The notes beneath the pieces were generated by a model that was given only the letters and a program-made list of their open reading frames with translations, was not told the origin of the DNA and made no database searches. From contig NZ_JAPZVP010000001.1 in the NCBI RefSeq assembly GCF_027622875.1, forward strand, positions 380,420-444,419: a stretch of DNA of 64,000 nucleotides, read 5' to 3'. Every line of letters begins with the position of its first letter. Within the stretch, counting starts at the first letter, position 1. Both the position numbers and the translations under genes were made by a program. Source of the stretch: Glycomyces luteolus (GTDB taxonomy: Bacteria > Actinomycetota > Actinomycetes > Mycobacteriales > Micromonosporaceae). Positions 25,410-34,469 of this stretch are shown here, in pieces.

Positions 25410-26441
25410 ATGAGCGGCAAGACGCGCGGTGCCCGCAAGGCGAGCATGTCCGACGTCGCCGACCTCGCCGGGGTCTCCGCGATGACCGTCTCGAACGTCA
25501 TCAACCGCCCCGAGATCGTCTCCGAGGTCACCCGCGAGAAGGTGCACGCCGCGATGCGCGAGCTGCGCTACCGCAACAACCTCGTCGCCCGGAGCCTGCG
25601 CCTCGCGCAGCCGCGGCAGATCGCCTACGTGCTGCCCGCCCAGGACGTCGGCGGCAACCAGTACATGGACGCGTTCGTCCACGACCTCGCCGCGAGCTGC
25701 CAGGCCCTCGACCGCAACCTCACCCTCGTCGCCCAGCAGGGCACCGAAGCGCTCATGTCCGCCTGCGAGGACCTCTACTTCGGGCAGTCCGCGGCCGGGT
25801 TCGTCATCTCCAATCTGGGACCCGAGGACCCCCGGCCGGTCGGCCTGCGCAAGCGGGGCATCCCGTTCGCCGCGTACGGCCGCACCGCCGAGGCGTTCAC
25901 GAGCCCGTGGAGCTGGGTCGAGGCCGATGCGGCGACGGGCATCGCGATGGCCGTCGACCACGTCGCCGACCGCGGGCACCGCGAACTGGCGTTCGTCGGC
26001 GCCGACCAGGGGATCGTCACCATGGTGCAGCGCGAGATCGGCTACCGGGAGGCCTGCGGGCGCCGCGGCCTCACCGGGTCGCTCGCGCCAGGCCGGATCG
26101 TCGCATGCGGCCGCGACCTGGAGACGGGCGTCCGCGTCGCCGCGGCGCTCCTCGATGCGCCCGAGCCGCCCACGGCCGTCATCTGCGTCTCCGACCCCCT
26201 CGCGGCCGGCGCCGTCATCACGCTCCAGAGCCGCGGGCTCGAGCCGGGCAAGGACGTGGCCGTCACCGGCTACGACGACACGACGCTCACCTCGTTCGGC
26301 ACCGTCGGCATCTCCTCGGTCCGCCAGCCCTCGGCGGCCATCGCCGCAGAGCTGGTGCGCCTCGTGGTCGAGCAGCCCGAGGAACCCGAGCACCTGCTGC
26401 TGCCGCCCGCGCTTATCGAACGGTCCAGCACCGACCGATGA
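25410..26441 (+). CDS. LacI-family transcriptional regulator of the ThuA/Gfo operon
   Basis: 343-residue repressor. Helix-turn-helix at about 13-35 ([20 protein letters not shown]), followed by the hinge helix region [18 protein letters not shown], which carries the Leu-type minor-groove contact. The periplasmic-binding-protein-like effector domain spans about 65-335, with [37 protein letters not shown] and [11 protein letters not shown]. The ligand is probably a sugar or polyol that the downstream oxidoreductases process. GAGGAGG precedes the ATG at 25410. The same 17-bp element lies before this gene and before the next one, 74 bases downstream, pointing to repression of both. Confidence 0.93.
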   Translation: MSGKTRGARKASMSDVADLAGVSAMTVSNVINRPEIVSEVTREKVHAAMRELRYRNNLVARSLRLAQPRQIAYVLPAQDVGGNQYMDAFVHDLAASCQALDRNLTLVAQQGTEALMSACEDLYFGQSAAGFVISNLGPEDPRPVGLRKRGIPFAAYGRTAEAFTSPWSWVEADAATGIAMAVDHVADRGHRELAFVGADQGIVTMVQREIGYREACGRRGLTGSLAPGRIVACGRDLETGVRVAAALLDAPEPPTAVICVSDPLAAGAVITLQSRGLEPGKDVAVTGYDDTTLTSFGTVGISSVRQPSAAIAAELVRLVVEQPEEPEHLLLPPALIERSSTDR

Positions 26442-26468
26442 TCTGATGAATCGCGAAGGCGCCCAACG

Positions 26469-26485
26469 ATTTTTAAGCTCACAAT
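26469..26485. promoter_or_regulatory. 17-bp LacI-type operator upstream of the ThuA operon
   Basis: ATTTTTAAGCTCACAAT, 29 bases before the first operon gene, matches the lacI-proximal site at 14 of 17 positions. Confidence 0.6.
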
Positions 26486-26514
26486 GTGCGAAACCACCAA
26501 AGGAGACACACCGC

Positions 26515-27285
26515 ATGTCCAATGAACCGATCCGAGTCGTCGTCTGGGGCGAGAACCGCCACGAGCAGGTCGAGGCCTCCGTGGCCGAGCGCTACCCCGA
26601 CGGCATGCACGGCGCCATCGCCAAGGGCGTCGGCGAATGGCTGGGCGAGAAGGCCCACATCACGACCCACACTCTCGACGAGCCCGAGCACGGCCTGACC
26701 TCCGATGTACTGGACGCCACGGACGTCCTCATCTGGTGGGGCCACGCCGCCCACGGCGAGGTCGCCGACGAGATCGTCGACCGCGTGCACCGCCACGTCC
26801 TCGCAGGCATGGGCCTCATCGTGCTCCACTCCGGGCACTGGTCCAAGATCTTCACCAAGCTCATGGGCACCACCTGCACGCTGCGCTGGCGCAGCGAGCA
26901 CGACCGCGAACTGGTGTGGACCGTCAACCCGCAGCACCCCATCGCGCGCGGCATCCCGAACCCGATCGTCATCCCCGAGCAGGAGATGTACGGCGAGTAC
27001 TTCGACGTGCCCACCCCGGACGAGCTCATCTTCATCTCGGGCTTCACCGGCGGCGAGGTCTTCCGCAGCGGCATGACCTACCGCCGCGGCTTCGGCCGGA
27101 TCTTCTACTTCAGCCCCGGTGACCAGGACTTCCCGGTCTACCACCACCCGGACGTGAACCACGTGATCGCCAACGGCATCGAATGGGCCCGCCCGGACCG
27201 CGAGCGCGAGACGCCGACGCTGCTGCGCTACGACACCGACGACTTCTTCAACGGCCAGGGCTACCGAGGGGCATTCGAGCGATGA
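26515..27285 (+). CDS. ThuA-like domain protein (sugar utilisation)
   Basis: 256-residue class-I glutamine-amidotransferase-like fold of the ThuA family, which in rhizobia contributes to trehalose/disaccharide catabolism through keto-sugars. Visible: [12 protein letters not shown] at the N-terminus, [17 protein letters not shown] near 68-84, [17 protein letters not shown] near 97-113, [26 protein letters not shown] near 142-167, [21 protein letters not shown] near 192-212. The family lacks a known catalytic mechanism; the His-rich loops may bind metal. AAAGGAG precedes the ATG at 26515. The stop overlaps the next start (ATGA). LacI control is indicated by the upstream operator. Confidence 0.92.
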   Translation: MSNEPIRVVVWGENRHEQVEASVAERYPDGMHGAIAKGVGEWLGEKAHITTHTLDEPEHGLTSDVLDATDVLIWWGHAAHGEVADEIVDRVHRHVLAGMGLIVLHSGHWSKIFTKLMGTTCTLRWRSEHDRELVWTVNPQHPIARGIPNPIVIPEQEMYGEYFDVPTPDELIFISGFTGGEVFRSGMTYRRGFGRIFYFSPGDQDFPVYHHPDVNHVIANGIEWARPDRERETPTLLRYDTDDFFNGQGYRGAFER

Positions 27286-28403
27286 GCTTCAGCACCATCG
27301 AATCCGAAGGGCCCCTTCGCCTCATCGTCGTCGGCGCGGGCGGCATGGGCGGGGCTTGGGCCCGGAACATCGCCGCCAGCCCCGACGCGGTGCTCGTCGG
27401 GATCGCCGACCTCTACCCGGAGTCCGCCGCGTCGCTCGCCGCCGCGACCGGCATCGAGGGCCTCGCCACCGGCACCGACGCGATCGAACTGGCGAAGCGC
27501 ACCGGTGCCGACGCGATCGTGAACGCCACCATTCCCGAAGCGCACCACCCGGTCACGATCGCCGCGCTCAACGCGGGCTTCCCCGTGCTGGGGGAGAAGC
27601 CGGTCGCCTCGACCGTGGCCGAAGGCCTGTCGCTCGCGGCCGCCGCCCAGCTCACCGGGCAGCTGTTCATGGTCAGCCAGAACCGCCGCTACCACCCGGC
27701 GCTCCACCAGGCCAAGCAGCGGCTCACCGGGCTCGGCGCGGTCGGGATCGTCTCCGTCGACTTCTTCCAGTCGCCGCACTTCGGCGGCTTCCGCGACGAG
27801 ATGGCCAGCCCGCTCCTGCTCGACATGGCCATCCACCAGTTCGACATGGCCCGCTACCTCCTCGACGCCGACCCCGTCTCGGTCTCCTGCGAGGAGTACA
27901 ACCCGGCCTGGAGCTGGTACCGGGGCGACGCGGCCGCGAACGCGGTCTTCGCCATGGAAGGCGGCGCCCGGTTCACGTTCAACGGGTCCTGGTGCAGCCC
28001 CGGTCACGAGACCTCCTGGAACGGCTCGTGGCGGGTCTCGGCCGAGCGCGGCTCGGTCCTGTGGAACGGCGAGGACGACCCGGTCGCCGCCCCGGACGAG
28101 CCGTTCGAGCCCGGCGAGGACCTCGGCCGGGACATCGGGGGTTCCCTGCGGCAGTTCGTCGCCGCGCTGCGGCACGGACTGGAACCGATGGGGCGTGTGC
28201 ACGCGAACATCATGAGCCTCGCTATGGTCGAGGCCGCGACGCAGAGTGCGGCACAGGGGTCGCGGGTCGCGATCGACGACGTGCTCGACCGCTCCTACGC
28301 CTCTGCGCTCGCGACCGAGCGCGACCCGGAGGTGCTCGCCGTACTGAAATCGTGGCCTTCCGTCCGGGAGGCCCTGAGCTCTAAGAGGAGCGACAGTGAG
28401 TGA
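27282..28403 (+). CDS. Gfo/Idh/MocA-family oxidoreductase (first)
   Basis: 373-residue NAD(P)-dependent sugar or polyol dehydrogenase. Rossmann loop [14 protein letters not shown] at about 16-29, the hallmark GEKPVAS near 105-111 with the catalytic-pair Lys, and [13 protein letters not shown] near 187-199, the family's conserved Asp/His motif. No signal peptide. The ATGA overlap with the ThuA gene and an 8-base overlap with the next oxidoreductase make the three genes one translationally coupled unit. Two different Gfo/Idh/MocA enzymes next to ThuA suggest oxidation of a sugar to a keto-sugar and a second step on the product. Confidence 0.93.
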   Translation: MSFSTIESEGPLRLIVVGAGGMGGAWARNIAASPDAVLVGIADLYPESAASLAAATGIEGLATGTDAIELAKRTGADAIVNATIPEAHHPVTIAALNAGFPVLGEKPVASTVAEGLSLAAAAQLTGQLFMVSQNRRYHPALHQAKQRLTGLGAVGIVSVDFFQSPHFGGFRDEMASPLLLDMAIHQFDMARYLLDADPVSVSCEEYNPAWSWYRGDAAANAVFAMEGGARFTFNGSWCSPGHETSWNGSWRVSAERGSVLWNGEDDPVAAPDEPFEPGEDLGRDIGGSLRQFVAALRHGLEPMGRVHANIMSLAMVEAATQSAAQGSRVAIDDVLDRSYASALATERDPEVLAVLKSWPSVREALSSKRSDSE

Positions 28404-29562
28404 ATCCCTCAACGTCGGCATGGTCGGCTACGCCTTCATGGGCGCGGCCCACTCGCACGCGTGGCGCACCGCGCCGCGCTTCTTCGACCTGCCGCTCGCC
28501 CCGCGCATGACCGCGCTCGCCGGGCGCGACCCCGAGCGGGTCGCGGCCGCCGCGACGAAGCTCGGCTGGGACTCCAGCGAGACCGACTGGCGTCGTCTGA
28601 TCGAGCGGGACGACATCGACCTCATCGACATCTGCGTCCCCGGGAACCTGCACGCCGAGATCGCGATCGCCGCGCTCGAGGCGGGCAAGCACGTGCTGTG
28701 CGAGAAGCCCCTGGCGAACTCGGTCGAGGAGGCCGAGCGGATGACGGCGGCCGCCGAGGCGGCGAAAGCCGAAGGCGTGTACGCGATGTGCGGCTTCTCC
28801 TACCGCCGTACGCCCGCGCTCGCGCTCGCGAAGCGCCTGGTCGAATCGGGCGCGCTCGGATCGATCCGGCACGTGCGCGCGCAGTACCTCCAGGACTGGC
28901 TGACCGACGAGAACGCGCCGCTGACCTGGCGTCTGGACAAGTCGCTGTCCGGTTCGGGCTCGCTGGGCGACATCGGCGCGCACATCATCGACGCCGCGCA
29001 GTGGGTCGCCGGATCGAACATCACGGGTGTCTCGGCGATCCTGGAGACCTTCGTCAAGGAGCGGCCCGTCGGCGGCGACTTCGTGGGCCTGGGCGGCGTC
29101 GGCGGCGCCGACGGCCCCAAGGGCCCGGTCACCGTGGACGACGCCGCGATGTTCACCGCGCGCTTCGACGACGGAGCGGTGGGCGTCTTCGAGGCCACCC
29201 GCTTCGCGCTGGGCCGCAAGAACGCGATGCGCGTGGAGCTCAACGGCACCAAGGCGTCCCTCGCGTTCGACTTCGAGGACATGAACTCGCTGTGGTTCTA
29301 CGACGCGAGCGAGGAGCCCAACGCGGGCTTCCGCCGCATCCAGGTCACCGAGCCCGAGCACCCGTACACGGGCAACTGGTGGCCGGTCGGGCACGGCCTC
29401 GGCTACGAGCACGCCTTCACCCACCAGGTCGTGGACCTCGTGGGCGCCATCGCGAACGGCGAGCAGCCCACGCCCTCGTTCGCCGACGCGCTGCGCGTGC
29501 AGCGGGTCCTGGCCGCGGTCGAGGCGAGCGCCGCGGACGAGAGCCGCTGGACCGCCATCTAG
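28396..29562 (+). CDS. Gfo/Idh/MocA-family oxidoreductase (second)
   Basis: 388-residue paralogue of the preceding gene. Its coenzyme loop is atypical: VGMVGYAFMGAAHSHAWR (about 7-24), G-Y-A-F-M-G instead of G-x-G-x-x-G, a pattern common in the ThuA-linked subfamily. The hallmark CEKPLANS lies at about 98-105 and GDIGAHIIDAAQWVAG near 194-209 provides the catalytic Asp and His. The C-terminal GFFD-like sheet contains DDGAVGVFEATRFALGRKN and NWWPVGHGLGYEHAFTHQ. GTG start at 28396 with GAGGAG five bases upstream. Last gene of the operon; a 15-bp hairpin follows. Confidence 0.93.
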   Translation: MSESLNVGMVGYAFMGAAHSHAWRTAPRFFDLPLAPRMTALAGRDPERVAAAATKLGWDSSETDWRRLIERDDIDLIDICVPGNLHAEIAIAALEAGKHVLCEKPLANSVEEAERMTAAAEAAKAEGVYAMCGFSYRRTPALALAKRLVESGALGSIRHVRAQYLQDWLTDENAPLTWRLDKSLSGSGSLGDIGAHIIDAAQWVAGSNITGVSAILETFVKERPVGGDFVGLGGVGGADGPKGPVTVDDAAMFTARFDDGAVGVFEATRFALGRKNAMRVELNGTKASLAFDFEDMNSLWFYDASEEPNAGFRRIQVTEPEHPYTGNWWPVGHGLGYEHAFTHQVVDLVGAIANGEQPTPSFADALRVQRVLAAVEASAADESRWTAI

Positions 29563-29572
29563 AACGCAAGAA

Positions 29573-29604
29573 GAAGGCCCGGCCGGGTTCCCGGCCGGGC
29601 CTTC
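29573..29604 (+). terminator. strong hairpin terminator after the ThuA operon
   Basis: Perfect 15-bp stem (29573-29587 with 29590-29604) and minimal loop, 10 bases after the stop; no T run. Confidence 0.75.
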
Positions 29605-30143
29605 GCCGTCGCCAGCAGCGGGTGCGGCGGGCGAGCCACCCGGCCATGGCGCGGACGCCGAGGCCGATCGCCGCTTCGTCGGGCTCGAACGCGCCGAAGT
29701 GCGGGTACGAGTGGCGATGTCCGTGCCGGGGGCGCGGACGCCGACGTACGTGAAGGTGCCCGGAACGCGATCGACGAACAGCGCGAAGTCCTCACCGCTG
29801 AAGGGGCCACGGCGTAGAGCTCCGTGGCCGCATCGCCGCCGATCTCGCGGAGCAGGTGCGCCTGCAGCTCGCGGGACTCCTCCTCCAGGCAGACCAAGGC
29901 CGGGAACGGATCGGCCGGGAAGTTCACGGCCCCATAGAGTTCGGCGATCGCCCCGACCTCGGCGCGGTCGGCGGTCGCGCCGTTCGCGACACGGGCGCGC
30001 ATCGCCACGAACTCGGCGAGCGGCCCGTCCTCGATCTGCAGCTGCGCCACCAGCTCCTCCAGCTGCGCGGAGTCGGCCGGCGTCGCCACCGTCGCGAGAC
30101 CGTTGACCTCGGCCGCGAGCGCCGCGATCATGAAGCGGGACAT
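29605..30143 (-). pseudogene. decayed M20-family peptidase/amidohydrolase remnant
   Basis: Reading from 30143 leftwards, one frame gives a helical start (SRFMIAALAAEVNGLATV) after a usable ribosome site (GAAGGAA) and reaches GGDAATELYAVAP. The coding then continues in a second frame with FSGEDFALFVDRVPGTFTYVG, the metal-binding C-terminal motif of M20 peptidases. It then shifts to a third frame with HFGAFEPDEAAIGLGVRAMAGWLARR, the usual family end. At least two frameshifts therefore separate pieces of a normal M20 C-terminal half, and the N-terminal catalytic half is absent. This is a truncated, frameshifted gene unless the assembly has indel errors here. Compare the intact M20 gene at 6796-7986. 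Confidence 0.65.
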
Positions 30144-30281
30144 GGCGTTTCCTTCGTTCCTGGAGCGGTGCTGTCCGCTTGGATTCTTCGCAATGAGGCC
30201 GTTCGGCGCAGTCAGGACAGCCCCCGGATTCCGGCTGCGGCAGCCCCCCCGAAAAGAAATCCGGAAAATGTCCTCCCGGGA

Positions 30282-30308
30282 TGTCGAGAACCGGTGGACG
30301 GCTCCGTC
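30282..30308 (+). promoter_or_regulatory. ECF42-type promoter before the DGPF gene
   Basis: TGTCGA (30282-30287) and CGTC (30305-30308) are separated by 17 bases, about 50 bases before the DGPF protein start. As I recall, ECF42 sigma factors recognise TGTCGA at -35 and CGAC/CGTC-like -10 elements, so this would be the autoregulated promoter of the pair. Confidence 0.65.
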
Positions 30309-30357
30309 CTAGGGTTGTCAGCGGCGAACGAGCCGCCCGAAACGAAGGAGGGCCGTC

Positions 30358-30768
30358 ATGGCCAAGTACCTGTTGCTCAAGCACTACCGCGGCGGACCGA
30401 AGCAGCACGCCAACGCCGAAGCGCCGATGGAGGACTGGACTCCCGAGGAGATCACCGCGCACATCCAGTTCATGGGCGACATGATCGAGGACCTGAAGGA
30501 GCGCGGCGAGTTCGTCGACGCGCAGGCGCTCGCCCCGCAAGGCGAGTTCGTCCGCTACGACGGCGACGGGAGGCCTCCGGTCACCGACGGCCCGTTCGCC
30601 GAGACCAAGGACCTCATCGCCGGGTGGATGGTCATCGACGTCGAATCCAAGGAGCGCGCCTACGAGGCCGCCGCCTACCTCTCCTCCGCGCCCGGGAAGG
30701 ACGGCCTGCCGCTTCACGAATGGCTCGAGGTGCGGCCGTTCCTCACCGAGCCGCCGGTGGTGGAATAA
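30358..30768 (+). CDS. YCII-related DGPF-domain protein, ECF42 partner
   Basis: 136-residue small protein of the YCII/DGPF group. The start AKYLLLKHYRGGP and the signature VTDGPFAETKDLIAGWMVIDV near 79-99 are diagnostic. DGPF proteins have a ferredoxin-like fold and are almost always encoded next to ECF42 sigma factors; their biochemical role is unknown. AAGGAGG lies upstream of the ATG at 30358. The sigma factor gene starts 38 bases downstream on the same strand. A matching ECF42-type promoter element precedes this gene. Confidence 0.93.
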   Translation: MAKYLLLKHYRGGPKQHANAEAPMEDWTPEEITAHIQFMGDMIEDLKERGEFVDAQALAPQGEFVRYDGDGRPPVTDGPFAETKDLIAGWMVIDVESKERAYEAAAYLSSAPGKDGLPLHEWLEVRPFLTEPPVVE

Positions 30769-30806
30769 GCACAGTCGAGTAAGCACGGCCGAGGAATACC
30801 TGTCAG

Positions 30807-31964
30807 ATGATCGACGATCACCTGCTGCGGGATCTCACCCCGCAAGTGCTGGGCGTCCTCGTCCGCCGCGGAGCCGACTTCGCGGCGGCCGAGGACGCCG
30901 TCCAGGACGCGCTCGCCGAAGCGGTGCGGCGCTGGGACGGCGAGGCGCCCGACGAGCCCAAGGCCTGGCTGGTGACCGGGGCCTGGCGCAAGTTCCTGGA
31001 CGCGCGCCGCTCGGCGTCCGCCAGGGTCATGCGCGAGGTCGCGGCGCACCGAGAACCGGCCCCGGGCCCGGCCGAGCAGGCGGACGACACGCTCCTGCTG
31101 CTCAGCCGCTGCTGCCACCCGGCGCTCTCGCCCGCGTCGGCCATCGCGCTGACGCTCCGCGCGGTCGGCGGCCTGACCACCGCCCAGATCGCCCGCGCGT
31201 TCCTCGTCCCCGAATCGACCATGGCGCAGCGCATCTCGCGCGCGAAGCGGACGCTCGCGGGGGAGCGGTTCGAGCGGCTCGGCGATGCGCGAACCGTGCT
31301 CCGCGTCCTGTACCTGATGTTCGACCAGGGCTTCGCCGACGACCGGACGGGCGGCGACCTCTCCGCAGAGGCGATCCGCCTGACCCGGCAGCTCGTCGCC
31401 TCGGTGCCGCGGGACCCGGAAGCGGCGGGCCTGCTCGCGCTCATGCTCCTGCACCACGCCCGCCGCCCGGCCCGCCGCGACGACTCGGGCCGGGTCGTGC
31501 CGCTCGCCGAACAGGACCGCTCCCTCTGGGACGAGGCGATGATCGCCGAGGGCGTCGACCTGCTCCAGCACGCGCTGGCGATGGACCGGGTCGGCGAATA
31601 CCAGGCGCAGGCCGCGATCGCCGCGCTCCACGACGACGCGGCCTCGGCCGAAACGACCGACTGGCCGCAGATCCTCGAGTGGTACGACGAACTCGCGCGC
31701 CTCACCCCGGACAGCCCGGTCGTGGCGCTCAACCGGGCGGTCGCGGTCGGGCACGTGGACGGCCCGCTCGCGGGGCTCCGCCTGGTCGAAGCGCTCGACC
31801 CCGGCCTGCCGCGCCGCGACGCCGTGGCCGCGTACCTGCACGAGCGGGCCGGCAACCGGGCCGAGGCGGCCCGGCTCTACAAGGCGGCGGCGCAGGCCAC
31901 GGTGATCGAGGCCGAGCACACCCATCTGCTGCAGCAGGCCGCCCGGCTCAACCGGGACCGGTGA
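30807..31964 (+). CDS. ECF42-type RNA polymerase sigma factor with TPR-like C-terminal extension
   Basis: 385 residues. Sigma-2 region about 10-75 (RRGADFAAAEDAVQDALAEAV, then PKAWLVTGAWRKFLDARR) and sigma-4 region about 105-170 (LTLRAVGGLTTAQIARAFLV, MAQRISRAKRTL). The remaining 210 residues form a helical extension with VLYLMFDQGFAD near 168-180, LARLTPDSPVVALNRAVAVG near 295-314 and a final YLHERAGNRAEAARLYKAA TPR-like pair. This extension defines ECF42 and replaces a classical anti-sigma factor. No anti-sigma gene is present. Paired with the DGPF gene upstream; the target promoter in front of that gene suggests autoregulation. Confidence 0.93.
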   Translation: MIDDHLLRDLTPQVLGVLVRRGADFAAAEDAVQDALAEAVRRWDGEAPDEPKAWLVTGAWRKFLDARRSASARVMREVAAHREPAPGPAEQADDTLLLLSRCCHPALSPASAIALTLRAVGGLTTAQIARAFLVPESTMAQRISRAKRTLAGERFERLGDARTVLRVLYLMFDQGFADDRTGGDLSAEAIRLTRQLVASVPRDPEAAGLLALMLLHHARRPARRDDSGRVVPLAEQDRSLWDEAMIAEGVDLLQHALAMDRVGEYQAQAAIAALHDDAASAETTDWPQILEWYDELARLTPDSPVVALNRAVAVGHVDGPLAGLRLVEALDPGLPRRDAVAAYLHERAGNRAEAARLYKAAAQATVIEAEHTHLLQQAARLNRDR

Positions 31965-32044
31965 CCCGGCCGCAGCGGGACACGCAGCGGCTCCGCTTGG
32001 GCGCCTTCGGGTCCGATCCTTGCGCCTCGGGCACGCGCCGATCG

Positions 32045-32767
32045 TCAACCCAGCTCGACCCCGGTGTGGGCCTCGAGCCGCCCGATCAGCTCGTGCTGGA
32101 AATCCGGGTCCGAGGCCGCCGGGTGGGAGCGGCTGATGCGGCCGTGATGCCAGTAGCCGCCGGTGCGCGGCACGATCGCCTCGTCGGGCGCCGCGGCCAG
32201 CCACTCCTGCGTCCGGTGCCCCTCCTCGAGGTCGCCGGGCGCGCCCGGGCCGCCCATGCGGGTCGGGACCCAGCCGGGGTCGACCACGTGCGCCACCGTG
32301 TCGGCCCAGCGGCGCGCGACCGCGAACGCCAGGGTCGTCTCGTACAGCTTCGAGTCCTCGTACGCCCCGGGGCGGGCCCGCGTCTCGGCGAAGTCGATCG
32401 CGTCCAGGTCCGTGGAGCCGTCGAGGTGGTAGCCGCTGCTCAGGTAGATCAGCCTGCGCGGCTTGGACATCGCGGCGGTGAGCAGGTAGGGCGCGACCGT
32501 GTTCACCTGCAGCGCACCGGGGTCGCGGTAGACCCCGGCGTTGTGGATCACCGCGTCGAAGCGCCCGAACGCGTCGGCCTGCTCGGCGACCGCGAGCGTC
32601 TCGTCCATTCGGGACAGGTCGCCGTGGACGAACCCGTGCGGCGCGAGATCCGGAACCCGGTCGGGGCTGCGCGTGTGGACGACGACCGCATGGCCCTCCT
32701 CGGTCAGCGTCCGCGCGGCGGCCAGACCGAGCCCGGTCGAGGCTCCGGTGATCAGGATGAGCGCCAT
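32045..32767 (-). CDS. short-chain dehydrogenase/reductase
   Basis: 240-residue NAD(P)-dependent SDR. Coenzyme loop TGASTGLGLAAA near 7-18, VHGDLSRMDE near 47-56, HNAGVYRDPG near 74-83 (the NAG motif), the catalytic Ser in YLSSGYH near 106-112, and YEDSKLYETTLAFA near 134-147 with the Y-x-x-x-K pair. It lacks the usual long substrate loop after the active site and ends in a short polar tail, typical of small plant/actinobacterial SDRs. AAAGGA precedes the ATG at 32767. Convergent with the sigma factor and divergent from an acetyltransferase. Substrate unknown. Confidence 0.88.
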   Translation of the reverse strand: MALILITGASTGLGLAAARTLTEEGHAVVVHTRSPDRVPDLAPHGFVHGDLSRMDETLAVAEQADAFGRFDAVIHNAGVYRDPGALQVNTVAPYLLTAAMSKPRRLIYLSSGYHLDGSTDLDAIDFAETRARPGAYEDSKLYETTLAFAVARRWADTVAHVVDPGWVPTRMGGPGAPGDLEEGHRTQEWLAAAPDEAIVPRTGGYWHHGRISRSHPAASDPDFQHELIGRLEAHTGVELG

Positions 32768-32866
32768 CGGCGTCCTTTCGTCGAATGCCTGCGGGGCCGA
32801 AGATACCCGCGGCGGGTGCCCGATAACCGGTTGCGGAGGACCGGCGCGCTGGGGTGTGATCCGGCC

Positions 32867-33733
32867 ATGGATTTCGAACTGCGCGTCCCCGGCATCGACG
32901 AACTCGGCGAAGCGGTCGCGGCGCTCCGGGAATGGCAGTCCGACGACGCCCCGATGCAGCTGCATCCGGGCGACCTCGGCTGGTTCTGGCGATTCGGCGG
33001 TGAAGCGACCGCCGCAGCGGTCCGGACCTGGAACCAGGACGGACGGGTGCTCGCCGTCGGGCTGCTCGACGGCCCCGACGTGCTGCGGGTGACAACCGCA
33101 CCGCAGTTCCTGCACGATGCGGGGCTCGCCCGGCGGATGGCCGCCGACATCGCCGATCCCGAGCGCGGCGTCCTCCCCGCGGGCAAGGTGAACGTCGAGG
33201 TTCCGAACGGCGCGGCCCTCCACGAGCACCTCGCCGAGATCGGTTGGGGCACTGACGAAGCGTGGACGCCGCTGCAGCGCGACCTCGCGGACCCGGTGGA
33301 GGACCCGGGCCTGCGGATCGGAGTGGCCGGGCCGGAACTGGCCGACCTGCGGGCCGCCGTGCATCGCTCCGCCTTCGAGGGCTCGGCCTTCTCCGAGGCG
33401 CGCTGGCACGCGATGGCGGCCGGTTCGCCGTACGCCGACGCCCGGTGCCTGCTCGGGTTCGACGAGGCCGCGAACGCCGTCGCCGCCGTGACGGTGTGGT
33501 CGGCCGGGCCCGGGCGCCCTGGGCTCATCGAGCCCATGGGCGTCCACAAGGACCACCGCGGTCGCGGCTACGGCAAGGCGATCTGCGTCGCCGCAGCGGC
33601 CGCGCTCCGGGAGCTCGGCTCCTCCGGCGCGATCGTCTGCACCCCGAGCTCCCTGGCCGGCGCCGTCGCCACTTACGCGTCCGCCGGATTCCGGCACCTC
33701 TCCGAGCGCCTCGACCGGCACCGAGAGGCGTGA
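32867..33733 (+). CDS. GNAT-family N-acetyltransferase
   Basis: 288-residue protein with two GNAT-like halves. The C-terminal half (about 145-288) is the canonical domain: LRIGVAGPELADLRAAV, LIEPMGVHKDHRGRGYGKAICVAAAAAL (acetyl-CoA loop Q/R-x-x-G-x-G/A as HRGRGYG) and a final GFRHLSERLDRH. The N-terminal half resembles a degenerate GNAT with DGRVLAVGLLDGPDVLRV and DAGLARRMAADIA. No good ribosome site is visible upstream of the ATG at 32867. Function unknown: drug, polyamine or protein acetylation are all possible. Confidence 0.83.
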   Translation: MDFELRVPGIDELGEAVAALREWQSDDAPMQLHPGDLGWFWRFGGEATAAAVRTWNQDGRVLAVGLLDGPDVLRVTTAPQFLHDAGLARRMAADIADPERGVLPAGKVNVEVPNGAALHEHLAEIGWGTDEAWTPLQRDLADPVEDPGLRIGVAGPELADLRAAVHRSAFEGSAFSEARWHAMAAGSPYADARCLLGFDEAANAVAAVTVWSAGPGRPGLIEPMGVHKDHRGRGYGKAICVAAAAALRELGSSGAIVCTPSSLAGAVATYASAGFRHLSERLDRHREA

Positions 33734-33904
33734 CCCGTCCCGGCGCGATCCGCGCCGTGGCCGAACGGCGGGGCAACGCGGCGGCACGCAGCGCCGCGGC
33801 CTCGCTCGGGCACGGCGGCCGTGAAGCAGCACCCGGACGGGGCCGCGCACGATCCACATGTGAGAGCATGTCGTCTGTTGCGGCGCGGTCGATTCGGAGG
33901 ACGC

Positions 33905-34459
33905 ATGTTCAAGACTTCCCTGGGCGAAGGCGCGGAACTGCGCCCCCTGCAGGCGGATTCGGCCGAGGAGTTCCTGGCCCACATCGACCGCGGACGCGAG
34001 TTCATCGGACGCCACGTCGCCCTCGCGGACACCGTCGCCGACCTCGATGCGGCCCGGAGGATCCTCGAGACCTACGAGCAGAAGGCCGCCGCGGACACCG
34101 GGCGAATCTGGGGCATCTGGGTCGACGGCACCCTCGTCGGCGGCGTCCTCTTCCGCGCCATGGACTTCCGGATGGAGACCGCCGAGGCCGGCTGCTGGCT
34201 CGAGCCCGCCGCCGTCGGCAAGGGCCTCGTGACCCGCGCGGTCACCGTGATCATCGACTGGGCGATCGAGGTCCGCGGCATCCACCGCGTCGACTGGTGG
34301 GCCTCGACCCGCAACGCCCCCAGCATCGCCGTCGCCAAGCGCCTCGGCATGACCAGGGAAGGCGTCGCGCGCGAGGCCTACCTCCACCGCGGCGTCCGCC
34401 ACGACATGGAGATCTGGTCGGTCCTCGCCCCGGAATGGCGCGCCGCCCGCGACGCCTGA
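33905..34459 (+). CDS. RimJ/RimL-type GNAT acetyltransferase
   Basis: 184-residue single-domain acetyltransferase of the Acetyltransf_3 group: ELRPLQADSAEEFLAHIDRGREF at the N-terminus, WVDGTLVGGVLFRAMD near 72-87, EAGCWLEPAAVGKGLVTRAVTVI near 95-117 with the acetyl-CoA-binding G-K-G loop, and NAPSIAVAKRLGMTREGVAREA near 138-159. Members acetylate ribosomal protein N-termini or small amines. GGAGG lies just before the ATG at 33905. It ends 10 bases from the convergent alpha-galactosidase stop. Confidence 0.9.
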   Translation: MFKTSLGEGAELRPLQADSAEEFLAHIDRGREFIGRHVALADTVADLDAARRILETYEQKAAADTGRIWGIWVDGTLVGGVLFRAMDFRMETAEAGCWLEPAAVGKGLVTRAVTVIIDWAIEVRGIHRVDWWASTRNAPSIAVAKRLGMTREGVAREAYLHRGVRHDMEIWSVLAPEWRAARDA

Positions 34460-34469
34460 CCCGGTGCGG

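Noticed and set aside
32045..34402. 785-codon frame including the SDR
   Set aside because: The SDR begins at 32767; everything upstream is antisense to the two acetyltransferase genes.
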